This document shows positions 1-6,060 of a DNA stretch of 6,073 nucleotides, one piece after another. This DNA is from RGIG3528 sp045598045. GTDB taxonomy: Bacteria; Bacillota; Clostridia; Lachnospirales; Lachnospiraceae. The notes beneath the pieces were generated by a model. It worked only from the letters and a program-made list of their open reading frames with translations. It searched no databases and was not told where the DNA came from. Location of the stretch: positions 1 to 6,073 of the forward strand of contig JAZLLG010000061.1 of the NCBI GenBank assembly GCA_045598045.1, given 5' to 3'. The position numbers and the translations under genes are program-made. The number at the start of each line of letters is the position of its first letter. Positions within the stretch are counted from its first letter, which is position 1.

Positions 1-36
1 ACATCCCCGTCCCCCGGTATCACTTTTTTGCTGTTT

Positions 37-1101
37 TTATTTTTCAACAGAGAATTTAAAGATTGTTGCGGTGTCGTATTCTTCGCCTGCTTTAAGAACG
101 GAGCTCTTAAAGAAAGGCTTTTCATTGCAGGCATCGGGATAATACTGAGTCTCAAGGCAGAAGCCTTCGCGACGCTTATAAACGTATCCGCCCTTGCCGG
201 CTACTTTGCCGTCAATGAAGTTGCCGACGTAAAGCTGCATTCCGGGAAGGTCTGTGTAGACCTCGAGCTTACGACCGGATTTAGGATCGACAGCGGTACA
301 TACAAGCTCGCAATCCTCGCCGGAATTGTTCAGGCAGTAGTTGTGATCGTAACCACCGGCCTGCTTTAAAGGAAGGTAGTCTTCTTCGATGCGGTCGCCG
401 ATTCTTGTGGCTTTGCGGAAATCCATCGGTGTGCCTTCAACGGGACGAAGCTCTCCGGTGGGAATGAGCTTGTTGTCTGTAGGTGTGAAGTTATCTGCAT
501 CGATCCAAAGAACTGTGTCAAGGATGGAACCGGAAGCCTGACCGGAAAGATTGAAGAAGGTGTGGTTTGTAAGGTTTACGACGGTGTCTTTGTCTGATAC
601 CGCATGGTATTCGATAACGAGTTCGTTGTCTTCTGTAAGGGAGTAGCCTACGGATACATCAAGATTGCCGGGGAAGCCCTGCTCCATATCGGGGCTGAGA
701 CGTGAGAACTCAACGGTTATTTCGTTCTCGTCTTCAAATACTTCTGCTTCGTACATGAAATTGTTGTAGCCCTTGAAGCCGCTGTGAAGATTGTTGCCGT
801 TATCATTGTTTTCAAGAGTGTACTTTTTGCCGTTGATTTCGAATGAACAGTTGGCAATACGGTTACCGTTTCTTCCAATGAAGGCTCCGTAGTATGTGTG
901 GTTGAGGTCATAACCCTTAACGTCGTCGTAGCCAAGAGTGATGTCTGTTATTTTGCCGTCCTTGTCGGGAGTGTAAATGCCGACAATTGTTGCGCCGAAG
1001 TCGGAGAGGGAAACTCTCATTCCTTTACTGTTTTCGAGTGTGTAAAGGGTTGCTTCCTCACCGTTTTGTGTTTTACCAAAAGCGGTCTTTGTTATTTTCA
1101 T
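37..1101 (-). CDS. galM: Aldose 1-epimerase (galactose mutarotase)
   Basis: Cytoplasmic enzyme that interconverts the alpha and beta anomers of aldohexoses such as galactose and glucose, feeding the Leloir pathway. The 354-residue product has the usual family length and all the expected active-site positions: Arg81 in NGNRI, His106 in NLHSG, the acid His180 in NHTFFNLSG, Asp252 in GGYDHNY and the base Glu316 in CLETQYYP. These match the Arg/His/His/Asp/Glu set known from the Lactococcus lactis enzyme. There is no signal peptide, unlike some periplasmic or secreted mutarotases. An in-frame TTG at 1131 would add ten residues (reading GHRLKKEEI), but those codons contain the AGGAGG ribosome binding site, so the ATG at 1101 is preferred. 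It is transcribed away from the neighbouring regulator operon and has no galK/galT/galE beside it in this window. I found no convincing promoter for it; a TATGAT -10-like box (complement of 1149-1154) lacks a good -35. No terminator is visible in bases 1-36. Confidence 0.96.
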   Translation of the reverse strand: MKITKTAFGKTQNGEEATLYTLENSKGMRVSLSDFGATIVGIYTPDKDGKITDITLGYDDVKGYDLNHTYYGAFIGRNGNRIANCSFEINGKKYTLENNDNGNNLHSGFKGYNNFMYEAEVFEDENEITVEFSRLSPDMEQGFPGNLDVSVGYSLTEDNELVIEYHAVSDKDTVVNLTNHTFFNLSGQASGSILDTVLWIDADNFTPTDNKLIPTGELRPVEGTPMDFRKATRIGDRIEEDYLPLKQAGGYDHNYCLNNSGEDCELVCTAVDPKSGRKLEVYTDLPGMQLYVGNFIDGKVAGKGGYVYKRREGFCLETQYYPDACNEKPFFKSSVLKAGEEYDTATIFKFSVEK

Positions 1102-1106
1102 GATTT

Positions 1107-1112
1107 CCTCCT
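1107..1112 (-). promoter_or_regulatory. galM ribosome binding site
   Basis: The minus strand reads AGGAGG here, five bases before the ATG at 1101. This perfect Shine-Dalgarno match fixes the galM start at 1101 rather than at the upstream TTG at 1131. Confidence 0.9.
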
Positions 1113-1232
1113 TTTTGAGCCGATGGCCCAATGCTGTGTTGATTTTACATCATATTAAGGAAAAAAATCTACCCTTTTTATAAATATTTGCGAAAATCGT
1201 GCATAATGCGGTGATTAGTGAGAATAGTGCAA

Positions 1233-1261
1233 TTGACATAACGATTTGGAATTGTTATATT
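1233..1261 (+). promoter_or_regulatory. Sigma-A type promoter of the regulator-membrane-kinase operon
   Basis: A consensus -35 box TTGACA (1233-1238) is followed after exactly 17 bases by the -10 box TATATT (1256-1261). The predicted transcription start is near 1268, giving a leader of about 50 bases before the ATG at 1318. Because the -10 box and start site lie downstream of the in-frame TTG at 1246, that upstream start for the regulator can be dismissed. The element drives the three-gene operon rightwards, away from galM, and is overlapped by two inverted repeats that could be operators. Confidence 0.8.
1238..1258. promoter_or_regulatory. Imperfect inverted repeat in the promoter spacer (candidate operator)
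   Basis: Arms ATAACGAT (1238-1245) and ATTGTTAT (1251-1258) are inverted copies with seven of eight positions matching, separated by five bases. The dyad sits between and partly on the -35 and -10 boxes, where a bound protein would block RNA polymerase. The position is seen directly; the operator role is inferred. The XRE protein encoded just downstream is the obvious candidate binder. AT-rich sequence makes chance repeats more likely. Confidence 0.4.
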
Positions 1262-1274
1262 CGTATAGACGAAT
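1259..1274. promoter_or_regulatory. Palindrome at the -10/start site (candidate operator)
   Basis: ATTCGT (1259-1264) and ACGAAT (1269-1274) form a perfect 6-bp inverted repeat around four bases. The element covers the end of the -10 box and the predicted transcription start, directly abutting the dyad at 1238-1258. XRE/Cro-type repressors commonly bind short palindromes of this size in their own promoters, so autoregulation is a reasonable inference but is not shown. Confidence 0.45.
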
Positions 1275-1302
1275 TAAATTAAGATATCGGTTTCATGGTA
1301 TC

Positions 1303-1310
1303 AGAAGGGG
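1303..1310 (+). promoter_or_regulatory. Ribosome binding site of the XRE regulator
   Basis: AGAAGGGG lies seven bases before the ATG at 1318 but only one base before the ATG at 1312. Spacing therefore favours 1318 as the start, giving a protein beginning MTISENIF, a typical beginning for XRE-type helix-turn-helix proteins. Confidence 0.7.
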
Positions 1311-1317
1311 TATGTCA

Positions 1318-1803
1318 ATGACAATAAGCGAAAACATTTTCAGATTGATTAATGAACGCAACATCAAGCAGAAGGAATTTTCACAGCTTACAGGCATTTC
1401 AGAAAGCACAATCTGCGACTGGAAAAGAAAAGCAACCAATCCTTCTTCGGACAAGATAATGATTATCTGTGAGGTACTCGGTGTGAGCCCTTATGAACTG
1501 CTGGCAACCTGTGAAGGCAAAAAGCTTGTTCAGACGGATTCCATAACTGTTGACAAGAACTCCGATGAATACGAAGTGGTTCGTATAATGCGTGAATGTG
1601 ATGCGGCTGTCAAAAACCGTATTATCGGCTATGCACAGGCAACCGCCGATGAAATGAACGCCAAAAAGACAGCAGTAAAGCCTTTAAAAGCTGTCGCAGA
1701 GAAAAAACAGCCAGAAAAGAAGCCTGCAGTAACTGCATCCACTAAAAAGGGCGGGAAGACTTCCGCAAAGAAGCCGGCTAAAAAGACTAACTCGAAAAAG
1801 TAA
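1318..1803 (+). CDS. XRE/Cro-type HTH regulator with lysine-rich histone-like tail
   Basis: Predicted 161-residue cytoplasmic DNA-binding protein, first gene of a three-gene operon. Residues 5-62 form an XRE (HTH_3/Cro-CI) domain: NIFRLINERNIKQKEFSQL, then the recognition-helix region GISESTICDWKRKATNPSSD and the closing helices IMIICEVLGVSPYELL. Residues 82-113 (EYEVVRIMRECDAAVKNRIIGYAQ) resemble the helical segment that follows the HTH in many such regulators and probably aids dimerisation. Residues 116-161 are low-complexity: 17 of 46 are lysine, with Ala, Pro, Thr and Ser and only two acidic residues, ending in KKPAKKTNSKK. This looks like a eukaryotic histone H1 or bacterial histone-like tail and should bind DNA without sequence specificity. 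Most XRE regulators of this size lack such a tail. The start at 1318 is chosen by RBS spacing; 1312 is an alternative. The targets are unknown; its own promoter, with two dyads, is a likely one. Confidence 0.88.
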   Translation: MTISENIFRLINERNIKQKEFSQLTGISESTICDWKRKATNPSSDKIMIICEVLGVSPYELLATCEGKKLVQTDSITVDKNSDEYEVVRIMRECDAAVKNRIIGYAQATADEMNAKKTAVKPLKAVAEKKQPEKKPAVTASTKKGGKTSAKKPAKKTNSKK

Positions 1804-1817
1804 GTGGAGGTTGATAA

Positions 1818-2729
1818 ATGGACGAATTTGAACAGAATTTACGTGAAGAAGAGCAGCATGTTACCATAATGCAGGAGTCGGATTCTCCGGTCAAAGCCGC
1901 CGCAAAAGAAGTCAGGAACATAATTGCTTCTCCGAAGTTTCTGACAATGATTGTTCTTTTGGCAGTATCGGTTCCGTTGACGGTTTTCGGCAGTATTACA
2001 TACTTCCGAAATTATATAATTTATTTGGTTTCAACCTTAGAAGGTATTGTCAATCCCAGGGAAATTGATTCTTTTTATGATGCATTGAATGCCTCGGGAA
2101 TCACGAGCACAGCTGCACTCTGGGGTGTCGGCATAGCGGCACTTTGCGAATGCATTCCGCGTATTGTTACAACAATAGGCTATGCTGTGGCATATTCATC
2201 AGCCGGTAAACCGACGGAAAAGATGAAAACCTCGGGACTTACGGTGCTGAAGGTTATGAATATCATCAGTATCGTCGGATATGCTCTTTTGGCTGTCGTT
2301 GAAGTGACGATTATTCCTATTGTTTTGGTAATAATGTCATCTGATGCTTATCAGTCAACGTTTACTCGTGAGGAGCAGATTGTGTTCTCCGTTACAAAGA
2401 GTATCCTTATTGTAGTTGCTGTCATACTGGCCGTTGTATACATTGGCATTGCGCTCTTGTATATTTTCAGAGGTGTTGGCTTTAACAGGGCAATAGAATC
2501 CACTAAGTCGGTTTTGAACGGTGAGGTTCCCAATAAAAAGATTACAGGGTTCGCTCCTGTATTCCATATTGTTGCATCGTCATTTGCGCTGTTTGGAAGT
2601 TTATCTTTGCTGATGTTTGGAGGCTGGATGCTTTCCTTAGTAAACATTTCTCTTGGAATTGCAGGTATTTTCCTTGGAACTACGATTCTTAAGATTAAAG
2701 ATGTGGTAAAGGGTGTTAATGTCAAATAA
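1818..2729 (+). CDS. Multi-pass membrane protein of unknown function
   Basis: I do not recognise the family. The 303-residue product starts with an acidic cytoplasmic-looking segment (residues 1-38, rich in Glu/Asp, no signal peptide), followed by about six hydrophobic stretches at roughly 40-62, 97-123, 146-172, 194-217, 247-268 and 270-290. A hydrophilic loop at about 63-96 contains YFRNY, NPREID and NASG; another at about 174-193 (SDAYQSTFTREEQ) and a basic one at 222-243 could face opposite sides. No transporter, protease or enzyme motif is visible. The start is supported by GGAGG at 1806-1810, seven bases before the ATG. The gene begins 14 bases after the regulator stop and ends nine bases before the kinase start, so the three are almost certainly co-transcribed. 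Its setting suggests it senses or transmits a membrane signal to the kinase or the regulator; that is inference only. Confidence 0.85.
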   Translation: MDEFEQNLREEEQHVTIMQESDSPVKAAAKEVRNIIASPKFLTMIVLLAVSVPLTVFGSITYFRNYIIYLVSTLEGIVNPREIDSFYDALNASGITSTAALWGVGIAALCECIPRIVTTIGYAVAYSSAGKPTEKMKTSGLTVLKVMNIISIVGYALLAVVEVTIIPIVLVIMSSDAYQSTFTREEQIVFSVTKSILIVVAVILAVVYIGIALLYIFRGVGFNRAIESTKSVLNGEVPNKKITGFAPVFHIVASSFALFGSLSLLMFGGWMLSLVNISLGIAGIFLGTTILKIKDVVKGVNVK

Positions 2730-2738
2730 GGAGCAGAT

Positions 2739-4382
2739 ATGAAAAAGTTTGTTACATGGTTTCATGAGAGGGCATCGATAAAGACGAAGATTTTGCTTTG
2801 CCTTGTTGTGTTTCTTGGAATCGGTTATGGCTTTCTCGGAATATATGCGTACAGCATAGGAAAAGAAATGGTGTCATACGCACAGGAATGCCCGCCGGAA
2901 GAGCTTGGTGATCTGATGAACAGATACAGGCCGGCGTATGTATCGTGTCTGTTTGTTGCAGTAGTTCTGTTCATAGGTGCCATAGTCCTGGGCAACATAC
3001 TTGTAAACGTTCTGTCAAAGCGAATTAATCTTCTGACAAGACAGGCGGAAGCCGTTTCCAACGATGACCTTGAGGGCATTCCGAAAACAGATGCAACGGA
3101 TGAAATCGGTGTTGTTACAAACGCCATAAGTGTCATGACGGAAAAACTTAAGGAAAAGGCAATTGAGGCGAGCGATGCCAATACCGCTAAAACGGATTTC
3201 CTTTCCAGAATGTCCCATGACATAAGAACACCTATGAATGCCATCAGAGGTATGGTCGAGATTATTAAAAAGAATCCCGATGATAAGCCACGTGTAGATG
3301 ACTGTATTCGTAAAATCGACATAAGTACCAACCACCTGCTTGTTCTCATAGACGAAATACTGGATATGTCCAAGCTTGAAAACGGTGAGTTTACGCTTAC
3401 AAATGATGCCTTTGACATGGAAGAGCTCATTAATGACTGTTACGGTATTGCTTACGGACAGGCAGCGGAACGAGACATCAAAATGCAGCTTAATATGGCA
3501 CAGCTTCCGAATAAGCGTGTGTTCGGATGTGAGCTGTATACAAGAAGAGTAATCACAAACATCCTTAACAACGCCATCAAGTTCAACAAGGACCAGGGCG
3601 AAGTTACGATGGAGGTTTACGAAAAGAAGAGCGACTCACAGAGAGTAACCTTTGAGTTTATCGTCAGCGATACCGGTATCGGTATGAAAGAAGATTTCCT
3701 TGCAAAGATATTCGAACCTTTCGTACAGGGCGATGAAGGCGGAGCAAGATCCAGTTACACCGGAACGGGACTTGGTCTTTCGGTTGTAAAGAAAATTATT
3801 GATATGATGGGCGGAAAGATTCATGTTGAATCTGAAGTCGGAGTCGGTTCGACGGTTACTTTCTCCATTACTTATGTCATCGATGCAGAGAAGGCATCCG
3901 ATGATGAAATCAGAGCGGGCAACATTCGTGAAGGCATTGAAAACTCCAGAATGCTCCTCGTTGAAGACAACGAGCTGAATATGGAAATCGCAAAATACAT
4001 GCTTGAAAACTGGGGCGTTAAGGTTGATACGGCAGAAAACGGAAAGATTGCCGTTGATAAGTTTGATGATTCTGCACCGTTCACTTACGATCTCATTCTT
4101 ATGGATGTCAGAATGCCGGAAATGGACGGTATCGAGGCTACGAAGGTAATACGAAGCCTTTCAAGACAGGATTCCAAGCTCGTCCCCATTGTTGCCCTTT
4201 CGGCAAATACATATGTGGAAGACATTAAAGCAGTTAAGAGTGCGGGAATGAACGATCATCTTGCAAAGCCTATAGATATTGACAGATTGTATGAAGTAAT
4301 CACAAAGCAGAAGAAGCTTTATGATTCCAAGCGTATCGGAAGACCGTATTCACAGCTTTTCACGGGAGAAGATTTGAAGTAA
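2739..4382 (+). CDS. Membrane hybrid histidine kinase with C-terminal receiver domain
   Basis: 547-residue sensor kinase, third gene of the operon, preceded by AAGGAG at 2728-2733, which overlaps the previous stop codon. Domains in order: TM helix about 18-40, a short external loop of about 26 residues (41-66), TM helix about 68-92, a HAMP-like linker (about 91-143, with DEIGVVTNAISVMTEKLKE), a HisKA dimerisation domain with phospho-acceptor His160 in FLSRMSHDIRTPMN, and an ATPase domain with the N box NILNNAIKF (Asn278), G1 DTGIGM (311-316), F box FEPFVQ (325-330) and G2 GTGLGL (342-347). The receiver domain (about 403-522) has the acidic pair Glu409/Asp410, phosphoacceptor Asp456 in LMDVRMPEMDG, Ser488 and Lys510 in AKP. 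All catalytic residues are present, so it should autophosphorylate and pass phosphate to its own receiver. There is no HPt or output domain, and no such partner lies nearby. The small external loop leaves little room for a ligand-binding domain. The signal and final target are unknown. Confidence 0.93.
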   Translation: MKKFVTWFHERASIKTKILLCLVVFLGIGYGFLGIYAYSIGKEMVSYAQECPPEELGDLMNRYRPAYVSCLFVAVVLFIGAIVLGNILVNVLSKRINLLTRQAEAVSNDDLEGIPKTDATDEIGVVTNAISVMTEKLKEKAIEASDANTAKTDFLSRMSHDIRTPMNAIRGMVEIIKKNPDDKPRVDDCIRKIDISTNHLLVLIDEILDMSKLENGEFTLTNDAFDMEELINDCYGIAYGQAAERDIKMQLNMAQLPNKRVFGCELYTRRVITNILNNAIKFNKDQGEVTMEVYEKKSDSQRVTFEFIVSDTGIGMKEDFLAKIFEPFVQGDEGGARSSYTGTGLGLSVVKKIIDMMGGKIHVESEVGVGSTVTFSITYVIDAEKASDDEIRAGNIREGIENSRMLLVEDNELNMEIAKYMLENWGVKVDTAENGKIAVDKFDDSAPFTYDLILMDVRMPEMDGIEATKVIRSLSRQDSKLVPIVALSANTYVEDIKAVKSAGMNDHLAKPIDIDRLYEVITKQKKLYDSKRIGRPYSQLFTGEDLK

Positions 4383-4385
4383 ACG

Positions 4386-4431
4386 AAATACAGCGGCTTA
4401 GGATTCACTCGATTCCCAAGCCGCTGTATTT
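4386..4431 (+). terminator. 14-bp hairpin after the kinase gene, probable terminator
   Basis: Arms AAATACAGCGGCTT (4386-4399) and AAGCCGCTGTATTT (4418-4431) are perfectly complementary, starting only four bases after the kinase stop. The loop is unusually large at 18 bases and holds two direct GATTC copies (4402-4406 and 4411-4415). The U-tract is weak (only TATTT at the end of the stem), so termination may be partial. Its position between two plus-strand transcription units supports terminator function. Confidence 0.7.
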
Positions 4432-4513
4432 GCACATAAGCGAGCGGGAGTCAGCCTACGCGATCATTACAACAGCTTATAAAAAAAGCTTCAAAATATT
4501 ACAAAAAAGACAC

Positions 4514-4542
4514 TTGCATTTTTATTCGCACTTATGTATAAT
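4514..4542 (+). promoter_or_regulatory. gdhA promoter
   Basis: A perfect -10 box TATAAT (4537-4542) lies 17 bases after the -35-like TTGCAT (4514-4519), with TG directly before the -10. The predicted start is near 4549, giving a leader of about 53 bases before the gdhA ATG. The AT-rich stretch upstream (4474-4510, with A-runs) could act as an UP-like element. Between the preceding hairpin and this promoter I see no gene. Confidence 0.8.
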
Positions 4543-4552
4543 ACGGAACAAA

Positions 4553-4574
4553 GTATTTTTGTATACAAAAATAC
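4553..4574. promoter_or_regulatory. Perfect 22-bp palindrome in the gdhA leader (candidate operator)
   Basis: The 22 bases are their own reverse complement, with core TTTTTGTATACAAAAA and outer GTA/TAC. Flanking CAAA (4549-4552) and TTTG (4577-4580) extend the symmetry after a two-base offset. It begins about five bases after the predicted gdhA transcription start, an ideal place for a repressor roadblock. With no loop bases it suits a dimeric DNA-binding protein better than an RNA hairpin. The TTGTATACAA centre is compatible with the FadR/GntR-type site pattern (GT, A/C, then G/T, AC), but other repressor families are possible. The regulator is not evident in this window. Confidence 0.65.
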
Positions 4575-4589
4575 AATTTGAAAACATAT

Positions 4590-4594
4590 GGAGG
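4590..4594 (+). promoter_or_regulatory. gdhA ribosome binding site
   Basis: GGAGG seven bases before the ATG at 4602 fixes the gdhA start there; the in-frame TTG at 4578 lies upstream of this site and would translate through it, so it is not used. Confidence 0.9.
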
Positions 4595-4601
4595 ATTCTT
4601 A

Positions 4602-5948
4602 ATGAACGCTTATATTGAGAGAGTTATCGAAGAAACTAAGAAGAAAAATGCAGCAGAACCCGAATTCCTGCAGACTGTAGAAGAAGTTCTTACATCCCTT
4701 GAGCCTGCTGTTAATCAGCACCCTGAGTATGAAAAGTATAAACTTCTTGAAAGACTTGTTGAGCCTGAAAGACAGATTATGTTCCGTGTAGTATGGACAG
4801 ACGATGCAGGCGAAGTACATGTAAACCGTGGTTATCGTGTACAGTTTAACAGCGCAATCGGACCTTACAAGGGCGGCCTTCGTTTCGCTCCTTCAGTATA
4901 CATCGGTATCATCAAGTTCCTCGGCTTTGAGCAGACATTCAAGAACAGCCTTACAAGCCTTCCTATGGGCGGTGGTAAAGGTGGCGCTGACTTCGATCCC
5001 AAGGGCAAGTCAGATGCAGAAATCATGAGATTCTGCCAGGCATTCATGACAGAGCTTTACAGACATATCGGTCCTGACGTAGACGTTCCTGCAGGCGACC
5101 TCGGTGTAGGCGGCACAGAAATCGGCTATATGTTCGGTCAGTATAAGAGAATCAGAAACGCATATGAGAACGGCGTTCTTACAGGTAAGGGCTTAAGCTT
5201 CGGCGGTTCCCTCATCCGTCCTGAAGCAACAGGCTTCGGTGCTACATACTTCTTCAACGAAGTTCTTAAGCATGAAGGTAAGGACATTAAGGGCATGAGA
5301 TTTGCTCTTTCAGGTTTCGGTAACGTTTCATGGGGCGCTTGCAAGAAGCTCATCGAGCTTGGTGCAAAGGTTGTTTCCATTTCCGGACCTGACGGATATG
5401 TATACATCGAGAACGGTATGACACCTGAGCAGAACGACTACATGCTTGAGATGAGAGCTTCCAGAAGAGACCGTTGTGAAGATTTCGCAGACAAGTTCGG
5501 CGTTCCTTTCTTCAAGGGTCAGAAGGTTTGGGGCAACGTTGACGCAGACGTTTATATGCCTTGTGCAACACAGAACGAAATCCGCATCGAAGATGCAGAG
5601 AAGATTGTTGCAAAGGGTGTTAAGTACGTTAACGAAGTTTCCAACATGCCTACAACAAACGATGCTATGGCATATCTCCAGAAGAATGGTGTACTTATTG
5701 CTCCTTCAAAGGCTGTTAACGCAGGCGGCGTTTCCGTATCCGGCCTCGAAATGAGCCAGAACAGTGAGAGACTTTCCTGGACAGCAGAGGAAGTTGATGA
5801 GAAGCTTAAGATGATCATGAAGAACATCCACGCTAACATCGTTGATGCCTGCGATTCTTACGGTATCGGCTACAACCTCGTTGCAGGTGCAAACCTTGCA
5901 GGCTTCAAGAAGGTTGCAGATGCTATGATGGCACAGGGCTTAGTATAA
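4602..5948 (+). CDS. gdhA: Glutamate dehydrogenase (hexameric, Glu/Leu/Phe/Val family)
   Basis: Interconverts L-glutamate with 2-oxoglutarate plus ammonia using NAD(P)(H), linking nitrogen assimilation or amino-acid fermentation to central carbon in the cytoplasm. The product has 448 residues, the normal length for the small hexameric bacterial enzyme. Substrate-domain features: PYKGGLRFAPSV with Lys90, Lys114 in QTFKNSL, catalytic Lys126 in PMGGGKGGADFDPKG and Asp166 in VPAGDLGVGG. The nucleotide domain has the Rossmann motif SGFGNVSWG (237-245) and SGPDGYVY (261-268); Ser380 lies in VNAGGVSVSGLEMSQN. These correspond closely to the Clostridium symbiosum residues Lys89, Lys113, Lys125, Asp165 and Ser380. 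Phe239, Pro263 and Asp264 match residues tied to NAD+ preference in that enzyme, so an NADP label should not be assumed. Codon use is strongly biased (mostly AAG for Lys, TTC for Phe), more so than in the operon upstream, suggesting high expression. It has its own promoter, palindrome and terminator, so it is likely monocistronic. Confidence 0.97.
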   Translation: MNAYIERVIEETKKKNAAEPEFLQTVEEVLTSLEPAVNQHPEYEKYKLLERLVEPERQIMFRVVWTDDAGEVHVNRGYRVQFNSAIGPYKGGLRFAPSVYIGIIKFLGFEQTFKNSLTSLPMGGGKGGADFDPKGKSDAEIMRFCQAFMTELYRHIGPDVDVPAGDLGVGGTEIGYMFGQYKRIRNAYENGVLTGKGLSFGGSLIRPEATGFGATYFFNEVLKHEGKDIKGMRFALSGFGNVSWGACKKLIELGAKVVSISGPDGYVYIENGMTPEQNDYMLEMRASRRDRCEDFADKFGVPFFKGQKVWGNVDADVYMPCATQNEIRIEDAEKIVAKGVKYVNEVSNMPTTNDAMAYLQKNGVLIAPSKAVNAGGVSVSGLEMSQNSERLSWTAEEVDEKLKMIMKNIHANIVDACDSYGIGYNLVAGANLAGFKKVADAMMAQGLV

Positions 5949-6010
5949 TACAGAGCTGATGTGACATTACAACATAGGCTTTTAAGTTAATAGTTTTCAT
6001 GTTGAATTTA

Positions 6011-6045
6011 CCCCCTCCCGAGGCAGACGGGAGGGGGGCTTTTTT
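6011..6045 (+). terminator. Rho-independent terminator of gdhA
   Basis: A 10-bp GC-rich stem (CCCCCTCCCG at 6011-6020 with CGGGAGGGGG at 6028-6037), a 7-base loop and a six-T run at 6040-6045 form a classic intrinsic terminator 62 bases after the gdhA stop. The 5949-6010 stretch before it holds no gene and no convincing promoter. Confidence 0.93.
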
Positions 6046-6047
6046 GG

Positions 6048-6059
6048 AAAGGATCCTTT
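6048..6059. repeat. 12-bp palindrome after the gdhA terminator
   Basis: AAAGGATCCTTT is a perfect palindrome three bases beyond the terminator T-run and just before a possible ribosome binding site. It may be a chance repeat or an operator/leader element of the next gene; nothing in the window decides this. Confidence 0.35.
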
Positions 6060-6060
6060 T

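Noticed and set aside
28..369. 113-codon plus-strand frame opposite galM
   Set aside because: Hydrophobic-looking but antisense to the conserved C-terminal half of galM, including the catalytic Glu region; no independent support.
1201..1209. GCATAATGC dyad between galM and the operon promoter
   Set aside because: Four-base arms only, with no clear relation to a promoter; too weak to call.
1246..1317. N-terminal extension of the XRE regulator from TTG 1246
   Set aside because: The TTG lies in the promoter spacer, upstream of the predicted transcription start; the real RBS is at 1303-1310.
2351..2725. 124-codon minus-strand frame inside the membrane-protein gene
   Set aside because: No protein motif; the forward frame has an RBS, operon spacing and coherent TM segments, so this is an antisense shadow.
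2825..3430. 201-codon open frame on the minus strand inside the kinase gene
   Set aside because: It lies opposite the TM, HAMP and HisKA coding region, which has clear conserved motifs. Its Ser/Met-rich translation is what reverse-strand reading of this codon use gives, and no conserved motif is seen.
4474..4490. Short inverted repeat AGCTT/AAGCT upstream of the gdhA promoter
   Set aside because: Only 5 bp of stem around an A-rich spacer; easily chance in this composition and not placed to be a terminator.
4430..4618. 62-codon plus-strand frame across the gdhA promoter and leader
   Set aside because: It starts inside the hairpin, runs through the promoter, palindrome and RBS of gdhA and has no RBS of its own.
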